A stretch of 64,000 bases of DNA, from the NCBI RefSeq assembly GCF_030433855.1, contig NZ_JARUXC010000001.1:372001-436000 (forward strand). Direction: 5' to 3'. Origin of the DNA: Agreia sp. PsM10. Lineage in GTDB: Bacteria; Actinomycetota; Actinomycetes; Actinomycetales; Microbacteriaceae. Both the position numbers and the translations under genes were made by a program. Of this stretch, positions 45,132 through 53,571 are shown piece after piece (positions within the stretch are counted from its first letter, which is position 1; every line of letters begins with the position of its first letter). The notes under the pieces were generated by a model that saw nothing but the letters and a program-made list of their open reading frames with translations, was not told where the DNA came from and did no database searches.

Positions 45132-45161
45132 CACACGCGATTACCCCGTGAGAGAACGCTT

Positions 45162-45190
45162 TTGACCGGCGCACCCGGGAACGGTTGGAT
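45162..45190 (+). promoter_or_regulatory. Full promoter for the FKBP gene (leaderless)
   Basis: TTGACC (45162-45167), 17-base spacer, TTGGAT (45185-45190), then six bases to the ATG at 45197. This is the clearest -35/-10 pair in the window. Confidence 0.6.
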
Positions 45191-45196
45191 GGTGTC

Positions 45197-45568
45197 ATGA
45201 CCGAAAACATGAACACCAAGCCCGAGATCGATTTCCCCGAAGGTCCCGCTCCGACCGAGCTCGTCATCGAGGACATCGTCGTCGGCGACGGTGCAGAAGC
45301 GACGCCCGGCGCAACCGTCGAGGTGCACTACCTCGGGGTCGAGTACGAGACCGGCGAGGAGTTCGACTCCTCGTGGGGTCGCGGCGAGACCATCAGCTTT
45401 CCGCTGAACGGCCTCATCGCGGGCTGGCAGGAGGGCATCCCGGGAATGAAGGCCGGCGGCCGACGCAAGCTCACCATTCCGCCGCACCTGGCCTACGGTC
45501 CCGCGGGTGGGCACTTCCTCGGCGGAAAGACCCTGGTCTTCGTCATCGACCTGATCAGCGTTCCGTAA
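45197..45568 (+). CDS. FKBP-type peptidyl-prolyl cis-trans isomerase
   Basis: A 123-residue single-domain FKBP without signal peptide. The FKBP active-site residues are present: VEVHYLGVEYETGEEFDSSWGRGE, FPLNGLIAGWQEGIPGMKAGGRRKLTIPPHLAYGP and LVFVIDLISV. It isomerises X-Pro bonds in the cytosol and may assist folding. The ATG at 45197 was chosen over one 12 bases upstream because a canonical -35/-10 pair places the transcription start on it; no ribosome binding site is present. Confidence 0.92.
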   Translation: MTENMNTKPEIDFPEGPAPTELVIEDIVVGDGAEATPGATVEVHYLGVEYETGEEFDSSWGRGETISFPLNGLIAGWQEGIPGMKAGGRRKLTIPPHLAYGPAGGHFLGGKTLVFVIDLISVP

Positions 45569-45586
45569 CCAGCGATCGTGGCCGGG

Positions 45587-46321
45587 CTACGCGAGCAGGG
45601 GAGCCAGTGAGCGTCCCGAACTCGCGAGTTCGGCCACGATCCGTTCGGGGCTCTCGATGCGCGTGCGGGGGCCGGAGAAGCAGAGCCCGGCCACAAGCAT
45701 GCCGTTGGAGTCCCTGATCGGCACCCCGATGCATCCGAAGCCGGGAACGAATCGCCCGATCTGGCTCGAGTAGCCGCGGGCGAGCGCCGCGGCGAGATCG
45801 TCGTCGATCCCGCGGCCCGCATGAGCCGCCCGGGCACTGACACGGCCGAGGCTCCTCTGCTCCGCGAGCAGCAGCAGTCCGATGGCCGACGCGTCGAATT
45901 CGCGCAGCACTCGCAGCTCGTCGCTGAACGGGAAGTCGGGGTCGCTGTCGACGATGCTGATGCTGTCGTCGCCGTAGCGCACGACATGCACGCCGCCGCG
46001 CATCCGCTGGCGCAGCTCGGCGATCACCTCGCGAGCCGCCTGCGGCGGGCGCGCAGGCGCCACCTGGCCGACGAGCTCCGCCACCTTGCGACCCAGCGCG
46101 AAGCCGCGCAGGTCGGGCATGCGCACGAGGTACTCGTCCTGCACCAGCAGGTTGAGAAGCCGGTAGGTCGTGGCCCGGGGCAGGCCGAGGCCCTCGGAGA
46201 CCTCCCGCGCGGTGACGCCGGCGCCCGCCCTGGCGACCTCCTCCAGCACGGTCAGCGCGCTGTGGATCGCCTTCGGCTGCCGCGCCCGGAGTTCGCCGGA
46301 TGCCCCGAGAGGATCAACCAC
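45587..46321 (-). CDS. IclR family transcriptional regulator
   Basis: A 244-residue IclR-type regulator. The winged helix-turn-helix spans about residues 15-75 (ALTVLEEVARAGAGVTAREVSEGLGLPRATTYRLLNLL), and the effector-binding GAF-like domain follows with RGYSSQIGRFVPGFGCIGVPIRDSNGMLVAGLCFSG. IclR proteins bind palindromes near the genes they control, often as ligand-responsive repressors. The GTG start overlaps the APC permease stop by eight bases, so it is made with that permease; it probably controls the divergent amine-oxidase operon through the inverted repeat at 47858-47881. The small-molecule effector is unknown but may be an amine or its acid product. Confidence 0.87.
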   Translation of the reverse strand: MVDPLGASGELRARQPKAIHSALTVLEEVARAGAGVTAREVSEGLGLPRATTYRLLNLLVQDEYLVRMPDLRGFALGRKVAELVGQVAPARPPQAAREVIAELRQRMRGGVHVVRYGDDSISIVDSDPDFPFSDELRVLREFDASAIGLLLLAEQRSLGRVSARAAHAGRGIDDDLAAALARGYSSQIGRFVPGFGCIGVPIRDSNGMLVAGLCFSGPRTRIESPERIVAELASSGRSLAPLLA

Positions 46322-47789
46322 CGAGCACGTCCTCCCTCGTGGGCTCGTCGTACGCGCCCACGCTGCGACGCCGGTCGGGATACCGGACTCCGAGCAGCGC
46401 ATGACCGGTCACGGCGAGCAGCACGATCGCGACGACGATGACCACGCCGGGCCACTGCGGTGTCGCCAGTTCGGCGACGAGGTAGACCGTGAGAACGACA
46501 GCCAGGGCGACGGCGGCCGCCGACGCGCGCACGAACGGCCACACGGTAGCCTCGCCTATGCGCGCGAGGAAGACCGGCACGGCCGCGCACACGAGGATGT
46601 AGGCCGCGATGTACCCTCCGGCGGCCCCGACGATGAAGAAGCTCATGGCCTGCCAGGCGTCGTTGCCCGCGGCGATCACCAGCACGGGAACGAGGGTGAG
46701 GATCGGCAGGGTCACGCAGATCGCGACGATCGGCGTCGAGAATCGGCGATGCGTGCGTCCGAACGCGGAGGGGAGGAGGCCCTCCCGGCCCATGGCGAAG
46801 ACGACGCGAACGAGCGCCGTGGTGGAGCTGACGGCGCAGGCGAAGAACGACGCGGCGATGCTCAGGTCGAGCAGCAGCCCCATCCATTCCACGCCGTACG
46901 CGGTGGCAAGGTCGTTCACCGGCGACCCGCTGTCGATGAAGTCGCGGCCCAGGCCGGAGAAACCGACGAATTGCGTGTACGAGGCCACGAGGTAGAGCAG
47001 GCCGGAGACGATCACGGTCCACACGATCGACCTGGGGATCGTGGCGAAGGGCCGGCGGGCCTCGACGCCGAGCGTCGCGGAGCTCTCGAACCCGACGAAG
47101 GCCGTGATGGCCAGCACGGCTCCGATGGCGAAGTCGCCGGGAGTGGTATCGCCGAGCGAGAGCAGGGACCAGTCGATTCCGGGCCCCTGCGTCGACAGCA
47201 GGGCGACGACCAGAACGAGGATGATGCCCACCGACAGCGTCTCGACCAGAAGTGTCACCCTGGTCGAGATGCGGATGCCTCGGGCGAGCACCACGAACGA
47301 GAGGCCGCCCATGGCGACGATCAGGATGCTCACCAGCAGGCCCGACGATTCGGCTCCGGGCACGAAATGGCCGACCAGGATGGCCAGGTAGTACCCGGCG
47401 CCCGCGAGGGAGAACATGGCGATGAAGCCGTAGCCGATCAGCAGCGTGACACCCGTGACGAATCCGGCGCCGCCGCCCAGACCCTTCGACACGAAGGTGA
47501 AGAGCGAGCCCGGCGCAGACAGACGACGGGTGAACTGATTGACGGTCGTGGCGACCAGCAGACACAGGAGCAGGGCGGCGAACAGCGCCAGAACCGTCGC
47601 CTTGCCCGCGGCGGCGGCGACCATGAGCGGAACGGTCGTCGCTGCGGCCGACGGAGCGACCGCCGACACCGACTGGGCGAGCACGTCGTAGAAGCCGACG
47701 CTCCTCCGAGCGAGTCCGGCCATGGGGGAGTGATCGCCCAGGCCCTCGACGGGGCGGGGATCGGCGATCGCGCGTTCGAGAGCTGTCAC
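46314..47789 (-). CDS. APC superfamily amino acid/amine permease
   Basis: A 491-residue transporter with about 12 transmembrane helices. APC motifs include the early FYDVLAQSVSAVAPSAAATTVPLM, GFVTGVTLLIGYGF and the helix 6 segment AVLAITAFVGFESSATLGVEARRPFATIPRSIVWTV, typical of amino-acid/polyamine/organocation carriers. It is the promoter-proximal gene of the minus-strand operon with the IclR regulator. The GTG start is six bases after TAGCGT. Substrate unknown; context with a copper amine oxidase suggests an amine or amino acid. Confidence 0.88.
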   Translation of the reverse strand: MTALERAIADPRPVEGLGDHSPMAGLARRSVGFYDVLAQSVSAVAPSAAATTVPLMVAAAAGKATVLALFAALLLCLLVATTVNQFTRRLSAPGSLFTFVSKGLGGGAGFVTGVTLLIGYGFIAMFSLAGAGYYLAILVGHFVPGAESSGLLVSILIVAMGGLSFVVLARGIRISTRVTLLVETLSVGIILVLVVALLSTQGPGIDWSLLSLGDTTPGDFAIGAVLAITAFVGFESSATLGVEARRPFATIPRSIVWTVIVSGLLYLVASYTQFVGFSGLGRDFIDSGSPVNDLATAYGVEWMGLLLDLSIAASFFACAVSSTTALVRVVFAMGREGLLPSAFGRTHRRFSTPIVAICVTLPILTLVPVLVIAAGNDAWQAMSFFIVGAAGGYIAAYILVCAAVPVFLARIGEATVWPFVRASAAAVALAVVLTVYLVAELATPQWPGVVIVVAIVLLAVTGHALLGVRYPDRRRSVGAYDEPTREDVLGG

Positions 47790-47795
47790 GGACCG

Positions 47796-47801
47796 ACGCT
47801 A
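47796..47801 (-). promoter_or_regulatory. -10 element for the minus-strand APC permease-iclR operon
   Basis: TAGCGT on the minus strand ends six bases before the GTG; leaderless spacing. Confidence 0.45.
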
Positions 47802-47857
47802 ACCCGCACGCGTTGCGCACACGTTCCGATCGTGTTTCGGCTTCGAGTTGTGCAAAT

Positions 47858-47881
47858 GAGACACCGCGGACCCGGTGTCTC
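47858..47881. promoter_or_regulatory. Perfect 9-bp inverted repeat, candidate IclR operator
   Basis: GAGACACCG, six bases, CGGTGTCTC; with one interruption the match extends by AAA/TTT on the outside. It lies in the 225-base gap between the divergent APC permease operons, 57 bases beyond the minus-strand -10. Its symmetry and length suit a dimeric regulator, and the IclR gene is in one of the two flanking operons. A weaker inverted repeat (ACACG N7 CGTGT, about 47819-47835) lies nearby. Confidence 0.6.
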
Positions 47882-48014
47882 GTTTCGGATGCGGAGAGCT
47901 TCATCCGAGCGGAACGCGTCGGCAACGAGCCCCGGCGATGCTGGATCGCGGACGAGCGAATCGTTCCATCCGAGACCACCACCAGACACGTCCTCACCCA
48001 GGGAGCACATCGAC

Positions 48015-49502
48015 ATGACCTCAACACGCGATCAGGCAGAGGCAGGCCTCGGCGGCCTGCCTGCCACCAGACAGAGTCTCAGCGGATCGCTGGGAGTGGG
48101 GTCCATCGTCTTCATGGTGGTGGCCGCCGCTGCTCCCCTCACGGTCATCGGCGGTGCCGCCCCGCTCGGCATCCTGCTCGGCAACGGTGTCGGCTTTCCG
48201 AGCCTCTACGCCGTCTCTGCGGTCATCCTCGTGTTCTTCGCCGTCGGCATGGTGGCGATGACGCGCAAGGTCCCCAAGCCGGGAGCGTTCTTCACCTACG
48301 TGGGCTACGGCCTCGGCAAGCCCGCAGGACTCGCGACGGCCTACCTCGCGCTGCTGACGTACACCACCATCCAGATAGCCGTGCACGGCTACGTCGGATA
48401 CATCCTCGAGGTCACGGTGGCGGGCATCGGGGGACCGGACATCCCCTGGTACGTCTACTCGATCGCATCCATCGTCATCGTGGGCGTGCTGGGCTATCGG
48501 CACATCGATCTCAGCTCGAAGGTCCTGGGCGTGCTGCTCGTCGCCGAGGTGGGCATCGTGCTCGTGCTCGTGGGCGCGGTCGTCTTCTCGGGCGGCGCGG
48601 CAGGCCTCTCGCTCGAACCGTTCGAACCGAACAACGTCTTCTCGGGATCGCCCGGAGTGGGACTCATGTTCGCCATCGCGGCGTTCATCGGGTTCGAGGC
48701 GACCGCCATCTTCCGCGACGAGGCCAAGAACCCCGATCGCACGATTCCCCGGGCCACCTACACCGCCGTGATCGGCATCGGCATCTTCTACACGCTGGCG
48801 TCCTGGGCGATCGTGATGGCCTGGGGCCCGGACAACGTGCTCGCCGCCGCGGCCGAGGATCCGGGTGCGATGGTGATCGTGACCACCCTGAACTACCTCG
48901 GCGTTGTCGGGGAGATCGTCATCAACGTGCTGCTCATCACCAGCATGTTCGCCTGCGTGCTGTCGTTCCACAATGTGATCACGCGCTACCAGCACACCAT
49001 GTCGAACGCCGGGCTGCTCCCGGCCCGGGTCGGTGCGGTGCACTCCCGGCACCTGTCGCCTCATCTGTCGTCGCTCGTCCAGTCGGGCACGGCGCTCGTG
49101 CTGATCGTCGTGTTCGCGCTGCTCGGCCTCGACCCGGTGCTCCAGGTGTTCACCTGGTTCTCCGGCGTGGCCACACTCGCGATCGCCCTGCTCATGGCCC
49201 TCACCAGTGTCGCGGTGATCGTCTTCTTCGCCCGCACGAAGTCGGACAGGCGGCTCTGGAACACCGTCATCGCTCCGGCCATCGGCTTCCTCGGCCTCAT
49301 CGGCTCGGCCGTCGTGATCGCTGCGAACTTCCCGATGCTCGTGGGCGATGTGGATGGCGACGGCGCTCCCGCGTTCGGCGTCATCAGCGCCGTGCTGCTG
49401 GCCCTCATCGTCATCTTCCCGCTCATCGGGGTCGTGCAGGCGCTCGTCCTCCGCAAGCGGAGCCCCGAGACCTACGACGCGATCACCGACGCGATCGCCT
49501 GA
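48015..49502 (+). CDS. APC superfamily permease in the amine oxidase operon
   Basis: A 495-residue carrier with about 12 transmembrane helices. Features: LGVGSIVFMVVAAAAPLTVIGG in helix 1, PKPGAFFTYVGYGLGKPAG, and helix 6 FAIAAFIGFEATAIFRDEAKNPDRTIPRATY. It resembles the minus-strand permease in type but not closely in sequence. The first gene of the plus-strand operon, it precedes the copper amine oxidase by 71 bases and is likely the uptake system for its substrate. The ATG at 48015 has AGGGAG upstream; the open frame runs far upstream, antisense to the other permease, and was ignored. Confidence 0.9.
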   Translation: MTSTRDQAEAGLGGLPATRQSLSGSLGVGSIVFMVVAAAAPLTVIGGAAPLGILLGNGVGFPSLYAVSAVILVFFAVGMVAMTRKVPKPGAFFTYVGYGLGKPAGLATAYLALLTYTTIQIAVHGYVGYILEVTVAGIGGPDIPWYVYSIASIVIVGVLGYRHIDLSSKVLGVLLVAEVGIVLVLVGAVVFSGGAAGLSLEPFEPNNVFSGSPGVGLMFAIAAFIGFEATAIFRDEAKNPDRTIPRATYTAVIGIGIFYTLASWAIVMAWGPDNVLAAAAEDPGAMVIVTTLNYLGVVGEIVINVLLITSMFACVLSFHNVITRYQHTMSNAGLLPARVGAVHSRHLSPHLSSLVQSGTALVLIVVFALLGLDPVLQVFTWFSGVATLAIALLMALTSVAVIVFFARTKSDRRLWNTVIAPAIGFLGLIGSAVVIAANFPMLVGDVDGDGAPAFGVISAVLLALIVIFPLIGVVQALVLRKRSPETYDAITDAIA

Positions 49503-49573
49503 CGCCCGACCCCGGGCATCCGCTCCTCACCACAACGACCCGCCCCAGAACGACACAGAAAGACGGCATCATC

Positions 49574-51613
49574 ATGACCCTGATCGAACCGAAGACCGAC
49601 TCGTCGGCTCCCTCGACGACCCCGTCGCCCGGCCCGCTCGCCAGCCTCGGCACCGACGAATTCGCGCGCATCCAGCAGATCGTGCTGGGCAGCGGCCTCA
49701 CGACGCCCAGCACCCGGTTCGCCTACGTGGGCCTCGAGGAACCGCACAAGAACGAGGTGCTCGCATTCCAGGCGGGCGACGGCCCCAGACCCGATCGGCG
49801 CGCCCGCGTCATGCTGCTCGACATGACCACGGGGCACTCCACGGACTCGGTGCTCTCCGTGACCACGGGCGAGATCCTCAGCACGACGGTGCTCGACGGA
49901 AGCACGGGCCAGCTGCCCATCCTCATCGAGGAGTTCGACGCGATCGGCCCGATCGTGGCCGCCGACCCGAGGTGGGTCGACGCCCTTGCGGCCCGGGGAT
50001 GCACGGTCGAGAGCGTGATGTGCGTGCCGCTGTCGGCGGGGTCCTACGGATTTCCCGAAGAGCAGGGACGGCGCATCGTGCGCGTCCTCGCATTCCGTCA
50101 GGACTACCCGGAGGATCACCCGTGGGCGCACCCGGTCGACGGTCTGTGCGCCTACGTCGACGTCGCGGCCCGCACGATCACACGACTGATCGACAGCGAG
50201 ATCATGCCCATCCCCGCCGAGGGAGGCAACTTCGACGACCCCGCCCTGCAAGGGGAGCCGCTCACGACGCTGAAGCCGATCGTCATCTCGCAGCCGGAGG
50301 GACCGAGCTTCACGGTCGACGGCGAGACGGTCAGCTGGGCGAACTGGACCTTCCAGGTCGGCTTCGACTCCCGCGAGGGACTCATTCTTCGCCAGCTCAG
50401 CTACACCGATGCGGGCCAGGCGCGCCCCGTGATCTACCGGGCCTCCATCAGCGAGATGGTCGTTCCCTACGGCGACCCGTCGCCGGTGCGCTTCTGGCAG
50501 AACTACTTCGACACGGGCGAGTACCTCTTCGGACGGTTCACGAACTCCCTGGCCCTCGGATGCGACTGCGTGGGCGAGATCCACTACTTCGACTGCGTGC
50601 TCTCAGACGAGCTGGGCAATCCGTTCACGATCGAGAACGGCATCTGCATGCACGAGGAGGACTACGGAACCCTGTGGAAGCACAGCGACATGTTCACGGG
50701 CTCGAACGAGGTGCGCCGGCAGCGCCGCCTCGTGATCAGCTTCTTCACGACGGTCGGCAACTACGACTACGGCTTCTACTGGTATCTCTACCTCGACGGC
50801 ACGATCGAGTGCGAGGCGAAGCTCACCGGCGTGCTCTTCACATCGTCGTACCCCGGAGCCGGGTACCCGTACGCGAGCGAGGTCGCACCCGGCCTCGGCG
50901 CGCCGTATCACCAGCATCTCTTCAACGCACGGCTCGACATGATGGTCGACGGCCTGGCCAACGCCGTCGACGAGGTCGAAGCCGTGCGGCTGCCGGTCAG
51001 CGAACAGAACCCCCACGGGGGCGCTTTCACCAACAGCACCACCAGGCTCACGGAGCCGTCCGACGGCAGGCTCGCCAGCTCGTCGACCGGGCGCGCCTGG
51101 CACATCGTGAACACCGAGAAGACGAACAGGCTCGGGGGCCAGACGGGCTACGTGCTCTATCCGGAGGAGAACCCCACGCTGATGGCCGACCCGTCGTCGT
51201 CGATCGCGCAGAGGGCGGCCTTCACCACGAAGCACCTGTGGGTCACGCCCTACGACCCGAGCGAGAAGTACGCCGCCGGCGACTTCGTGCACCAGAACCC
51301 GGGCGGCGCCGGGATTCCGGCGTACACGAACACGGATGCCTCGATCGACGGGCAGGACATCGTGCTCTGGCACACCTTCGGCCCGACCCACTTCCCGCGC
51401 CCGGAGGACTGGCCCGTGATGCCGACCGACTATGCCAGGTTCACCCTGAAGCCCTACGGCTTCTTCGAGCGCAATCCCACGCTGAACGTTCCCGCCAACG
51501 AGCCGGTGCACGCGTGCTCGCACGGGCACGACCAGACGGCGCACGTCGAGCATGCCGGGCACGACCACGAGGCGCACCCCCACACGGCGCACGATCACGC
51601 GGCGCACGGATGA
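49574..51613 (+). CDS. Copper-containing primary amine oxidase
   Basis: A 679-residue CuAO: primary amine + O2 + H2O to aldehyde + H2O2 + NH3. Catalytic base Asp313 lies in YFDTGEYLFG, the Tyr that becomes the topaquinone cofactor is Tyr397 in TTVGNYDYG, and copper ligands are His446 and His448 (HQHLFNARLDM) and His606 (THFPRPEDWPVMP); the spacing matches Arthrobacter globiformis phenylethylamine oxidase. N2/N3 domains precede the catalytic domain. The last 34 residues contain 12 histidines, an unusual metal-binding tail. No signal peptide is visible. It follows the APC permease and overlaps a membrane-protein gene by four bases. Likely substrates are tyramine, phenylethylamine, histamine or similar, undetermined. 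Confidence 0.95.
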   Translation: MTLIEPKTDSSAPSTTPSPGPLASLGTDEFARIQQIVLGSGLTTPSTRFAYVGLEEPHKNEVLAFQAGDGPRPDRRARVMLLDMTTGHSTDSVLSVTTGEILSTTVLDGSTGQLPILIEEFDAIGPIVAADPRWVDALAARGCTVESVMCVPLSAGSYGFPEEQGRRIVRVLAFRQDYPEDHPWAHPVDGLCAYVDVAARTITRLIDSEIMPIPAEGGNFDDPALQGEPLTTLKPIVISQPEGPSFTVDGETVSWANWTFQVGFDSREGLILRQLSYTDAGQARPVIYRASISEMVVPYGDPSPVRFWQNYFDTGEYLFGRFTNSLALGCDCVGEIHYFDCVLSDELGNPFTIENGICMHEEDYGTLWKHSDMFTGSNEVRRQRRLVISFFTTVGNYDYGFYWYLYLDGTIECEAKLTGVLFTSSYPGAGYPYASEVAPGLGAPYHQHLFNARLDMMVDGLANAVDEVEAVRLPVSEQNPHGGAFTNSTTRLTEPSDGRLASSSTGRAWHIVNTEKTNRLGGQTGYVLYPEENPTLMADPSSSIAQRAAFTTKHLWVTPYDPSEKYAAGDFVHQNPGGAGIPAYTNTDASIDGQDIVLWHTFGPTHFPRPEDWPVMPTDYARFTLKPYGFFERNPTLNVPANEPVHACSHGHDQTAHVEHAGHDHEAHPHTAHDHAAHG

Positions 51614-52167
51614 TCGAGGCGCTGCACGTCGGAGCCCTCCTCCCCGCGACGGTCGGCCTGTGCTGCACCGCGGCCTCGCCACGGCAGCGGGGCCTCTCCG
51701 CCGCCGCGAACTGGACGCCGGCCGTCGTGATGACCGCGGCGATGGCCGACGTCGCTCTCGGCTCGCGTCTGATTCCGGTGGTGCTCTGGACCGTCCTGCT
51801 GGTGGCAGCATCGGTCATGCCCGCGGTTCAGCTGAGACGCGACGGCGGGCGGGCAGGCCGGCCCGTGGCGAGGCACGCGACGGAGATGGCCGTCCACCGC
51901 TCTCTCGGAACCCTGCTGATGGGCGGCCTCATGCTCGTGATGGCGACCCCGGCGTCGGGCGCGGGCGTCGCGTCCGCCGCACACCATGCCGGCGGGGGCG
52001 GCGGCGTCGAGTGGATGCTCGGTGCCGCCTCGATCGCGTTCGTCGCGCTGAGCGCGTGGCTGCTCGGCCGGGTTCTGCGCGCGCCCCGGCCGGCCCGGAT
52101 CGTGGTGCTGGAGGTCGTCTCGATGTCGCTGTCCGTCGGCACGACGGCCGTGGCACTGCTCGTCTGA
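51610..52167 (+). CDS. Membrane protein coupled to the copper amine oxidase
   Basis: A 185-residue protein with about five hydrophobic segments (roughly 5-20, 30-48, 55-75, 98-118 and 134-180 containing two). It contains a mid-protein VHRSLGTLLMGGLMLVMA helix and a His-His pair before a Gly-rich loop (AAHHAGGGGG). Its ATG overlaps the amine oxidase stop (ATGA). I do not recognise the family, although the His/Met-containing helices would be compatible with a copper-related role; this is speculation. Confidence 0.7.
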   Translation: MIEALHVGALLPATVGLCCTAASPRQRGLSAAANWTPAVVMTAAMADVALGSRLIPVVLWTVLLVAASVMPAVQLRRDGGRAGRPVARHATEMAVHRSLGTLLMGGLMLVMATPASGAGVASAAHHAGGGGGVEWMLGAASIAFVALSAWLLGRVLRAPRPARIVVLEVVSMSLSVGTTAVALLV

Positions 52168-52175
52168 ACCGAGCG

Positions 52176-53561
52176 TTACGGCGTGGGTGCGAGGGCGTCG
52201 TACTCGCGGAGCGACCGGTGCAGCGCGATGGCGGCGAGAGAGAACACCACGACCACGACGCCGCCGAGGAGCGGTGGAAGCCACAGGAGCGCGGTTGCCG
52301 CCGCCAGCCCGACGTAGGCGTCTCCGAGTCTCGGCCCTCCGGTCACGACCACGGTGAACACGCCCTGGATGCGACCGCGCATGATGTCGGGAACGGCGGA
52401 CTGCATCATGGTCTGCCGGAAGATGGCGCTGACGTTGTCGGCCGCACCGGCGCCGGCCAGGGCGATGCTCGCCAGCGCGAGCGCGGGAAGATTCGCGTCC
52501 TCGAAGGCCGACGTGATGCCCTCGACAGGCCCGTGGTCCATCACGAGCAGCACAAGACCGAACGCAGCGATGAACGCGCCGTACACCGCCACGGCACACC
52601 CGATGGCCCTGCCCTGCAGGCGCACGTGTCCGAGCCTTCCGGAGAAGACCGACGACAGCAGCGCTCCCACCGCGAAGGCGGCGGAGAGGATGCCCACGGT
52701 GATCGCGCCGCCGCCGATCAGCAGGGCACCCACGGCCGGAAAGACGACCCGCGGCATGCCGAAGGTCATCGCCACGATGTCGATGAGGAACGACATGCGG
52801 ATGTTCGGGGCCCGCTTCAGGAACGCGAGGCCCTCCCAGACGGCCGCGAAACCGGCCCGCCGGCTGCCTCCCTCCGGAACGATGCGAGGCAGCGTGACCA
52901 CACCCGTGAACGCCGCGATGAACAGCACGACGTCGACCGTGTAGGTCCACTGGAATCCGACGGTGGCCACGAGCACGCCGGCGAGAGCCGGGCCGACGGT
53001 GACCTGCACGCCGAAGCTGATGCCTCCGAGCGCGGAGGCTGCCGGAAGCAGATCGGGCGTGAGCAGCCGGGGCACGATGGCCGAGCGCGTGGCGCCGATG
53101 ACCGTGGTGGCGACGGCCGTGACGGTGGTGAGCGCGTAGAACATCCACAGCTCGTCGATGTGGTTCCAGGCGAGCAGAGCGAGCCCGACGGTGGAGCCCC
53201 ACGCCAGGAACTCGGCGACGAGCACAACGGTCCGCCGGTCGAAGCTGTCGGCGAGCACCCCGCCGTACACCCCGGCGATGATCATCGGAACGAGCGCGAA
53301 GACCCCGACGAGCGAGACCGCGGTCGTCGAGCCGGTGATGTCGTAGATGTGAAGGCCCACGGCGATGACGGTCATCTGGCCGCCGATTCCCGCGATCAGG
53401 CCTCCGAGCCACAGCCGGAAGAACGCCGGGCTGCGGCGGAACGGGGCGAGGTCGACGAAGTGGGTGCGGCGGTTCTGCGTCTCCGACGGGGGAGACGCTT
53501 CTGAGGAGGGCTTACTCACTGCGGCGGGGATCCGATCATCTGTGTTCTGTCCATCCTGCAC
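52176..53561 (-). CDS. MFS transporter (drug-efflux/DHA-like)
   Basis: A 461-residue major-facilitator protein with 12 predicted helices and an N-terminal basic/Ser-rich tail. The MFS signature is seen as LADSFDRRTVVLVAEF after helix 2, with the reference glycine/arginine pattern, and SGRLGHVRLQGRAIG after helix 8. It resembles antibiotic/multidrug exporters. The GTG start lies 11 bases after the LysR stop, so it is in the lysR operon and probably controlled by it. Confidence 0.86.
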   Translation of the reverse strand: MQDGQNTDDRIPAAVSKPSSEASPPSETQNRRTHFVDLAPFRRSPAFFRLWLGGLIAGIGGQMTVIAVGLHIYDITGSTTAVSLVGVFALVPMIIAGVYGGVLADSFDRRTVVLVAEFLAWGSTVGLALLAWNHIDELWMFYALTTVTAVATTVIGATRSAIVPRLLTPDLLPAASALGGISFGVQVTVGPALAGVLVATVGFQWTYTVDVVLFIAAFTGVVTLPRIVPEGGSRRAGFAAVWEGLAFLKRAPNIRMSFLIDIVAMTFGMPRVVFPAVGALLIGGGAITVGILSAAFAVGALLSSVFSGRLGHVRLQGRAIGCAVAVYGAFIAAFGLVLLVMDHGPVEGITSAFEDANLPALALASIALAGAGAADNVSAIFRQTMMQSAVPDIMRGRIQGVFTVVVTGGPRLGDAYVGLAAATALLWLPPLLGGVVVVVFSLAAIALHRSLREYDALAPTP

Positions 53562-53571
53562 GACGATCGGC

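Noticed and set aside
46322-48014. Extension of the plus-strand APC permease far upstream
   Set aside because: The upstream frame is antisense to the other permease and lacks membrane-helix composition; the ATG at 48015 starts a proper first helix.
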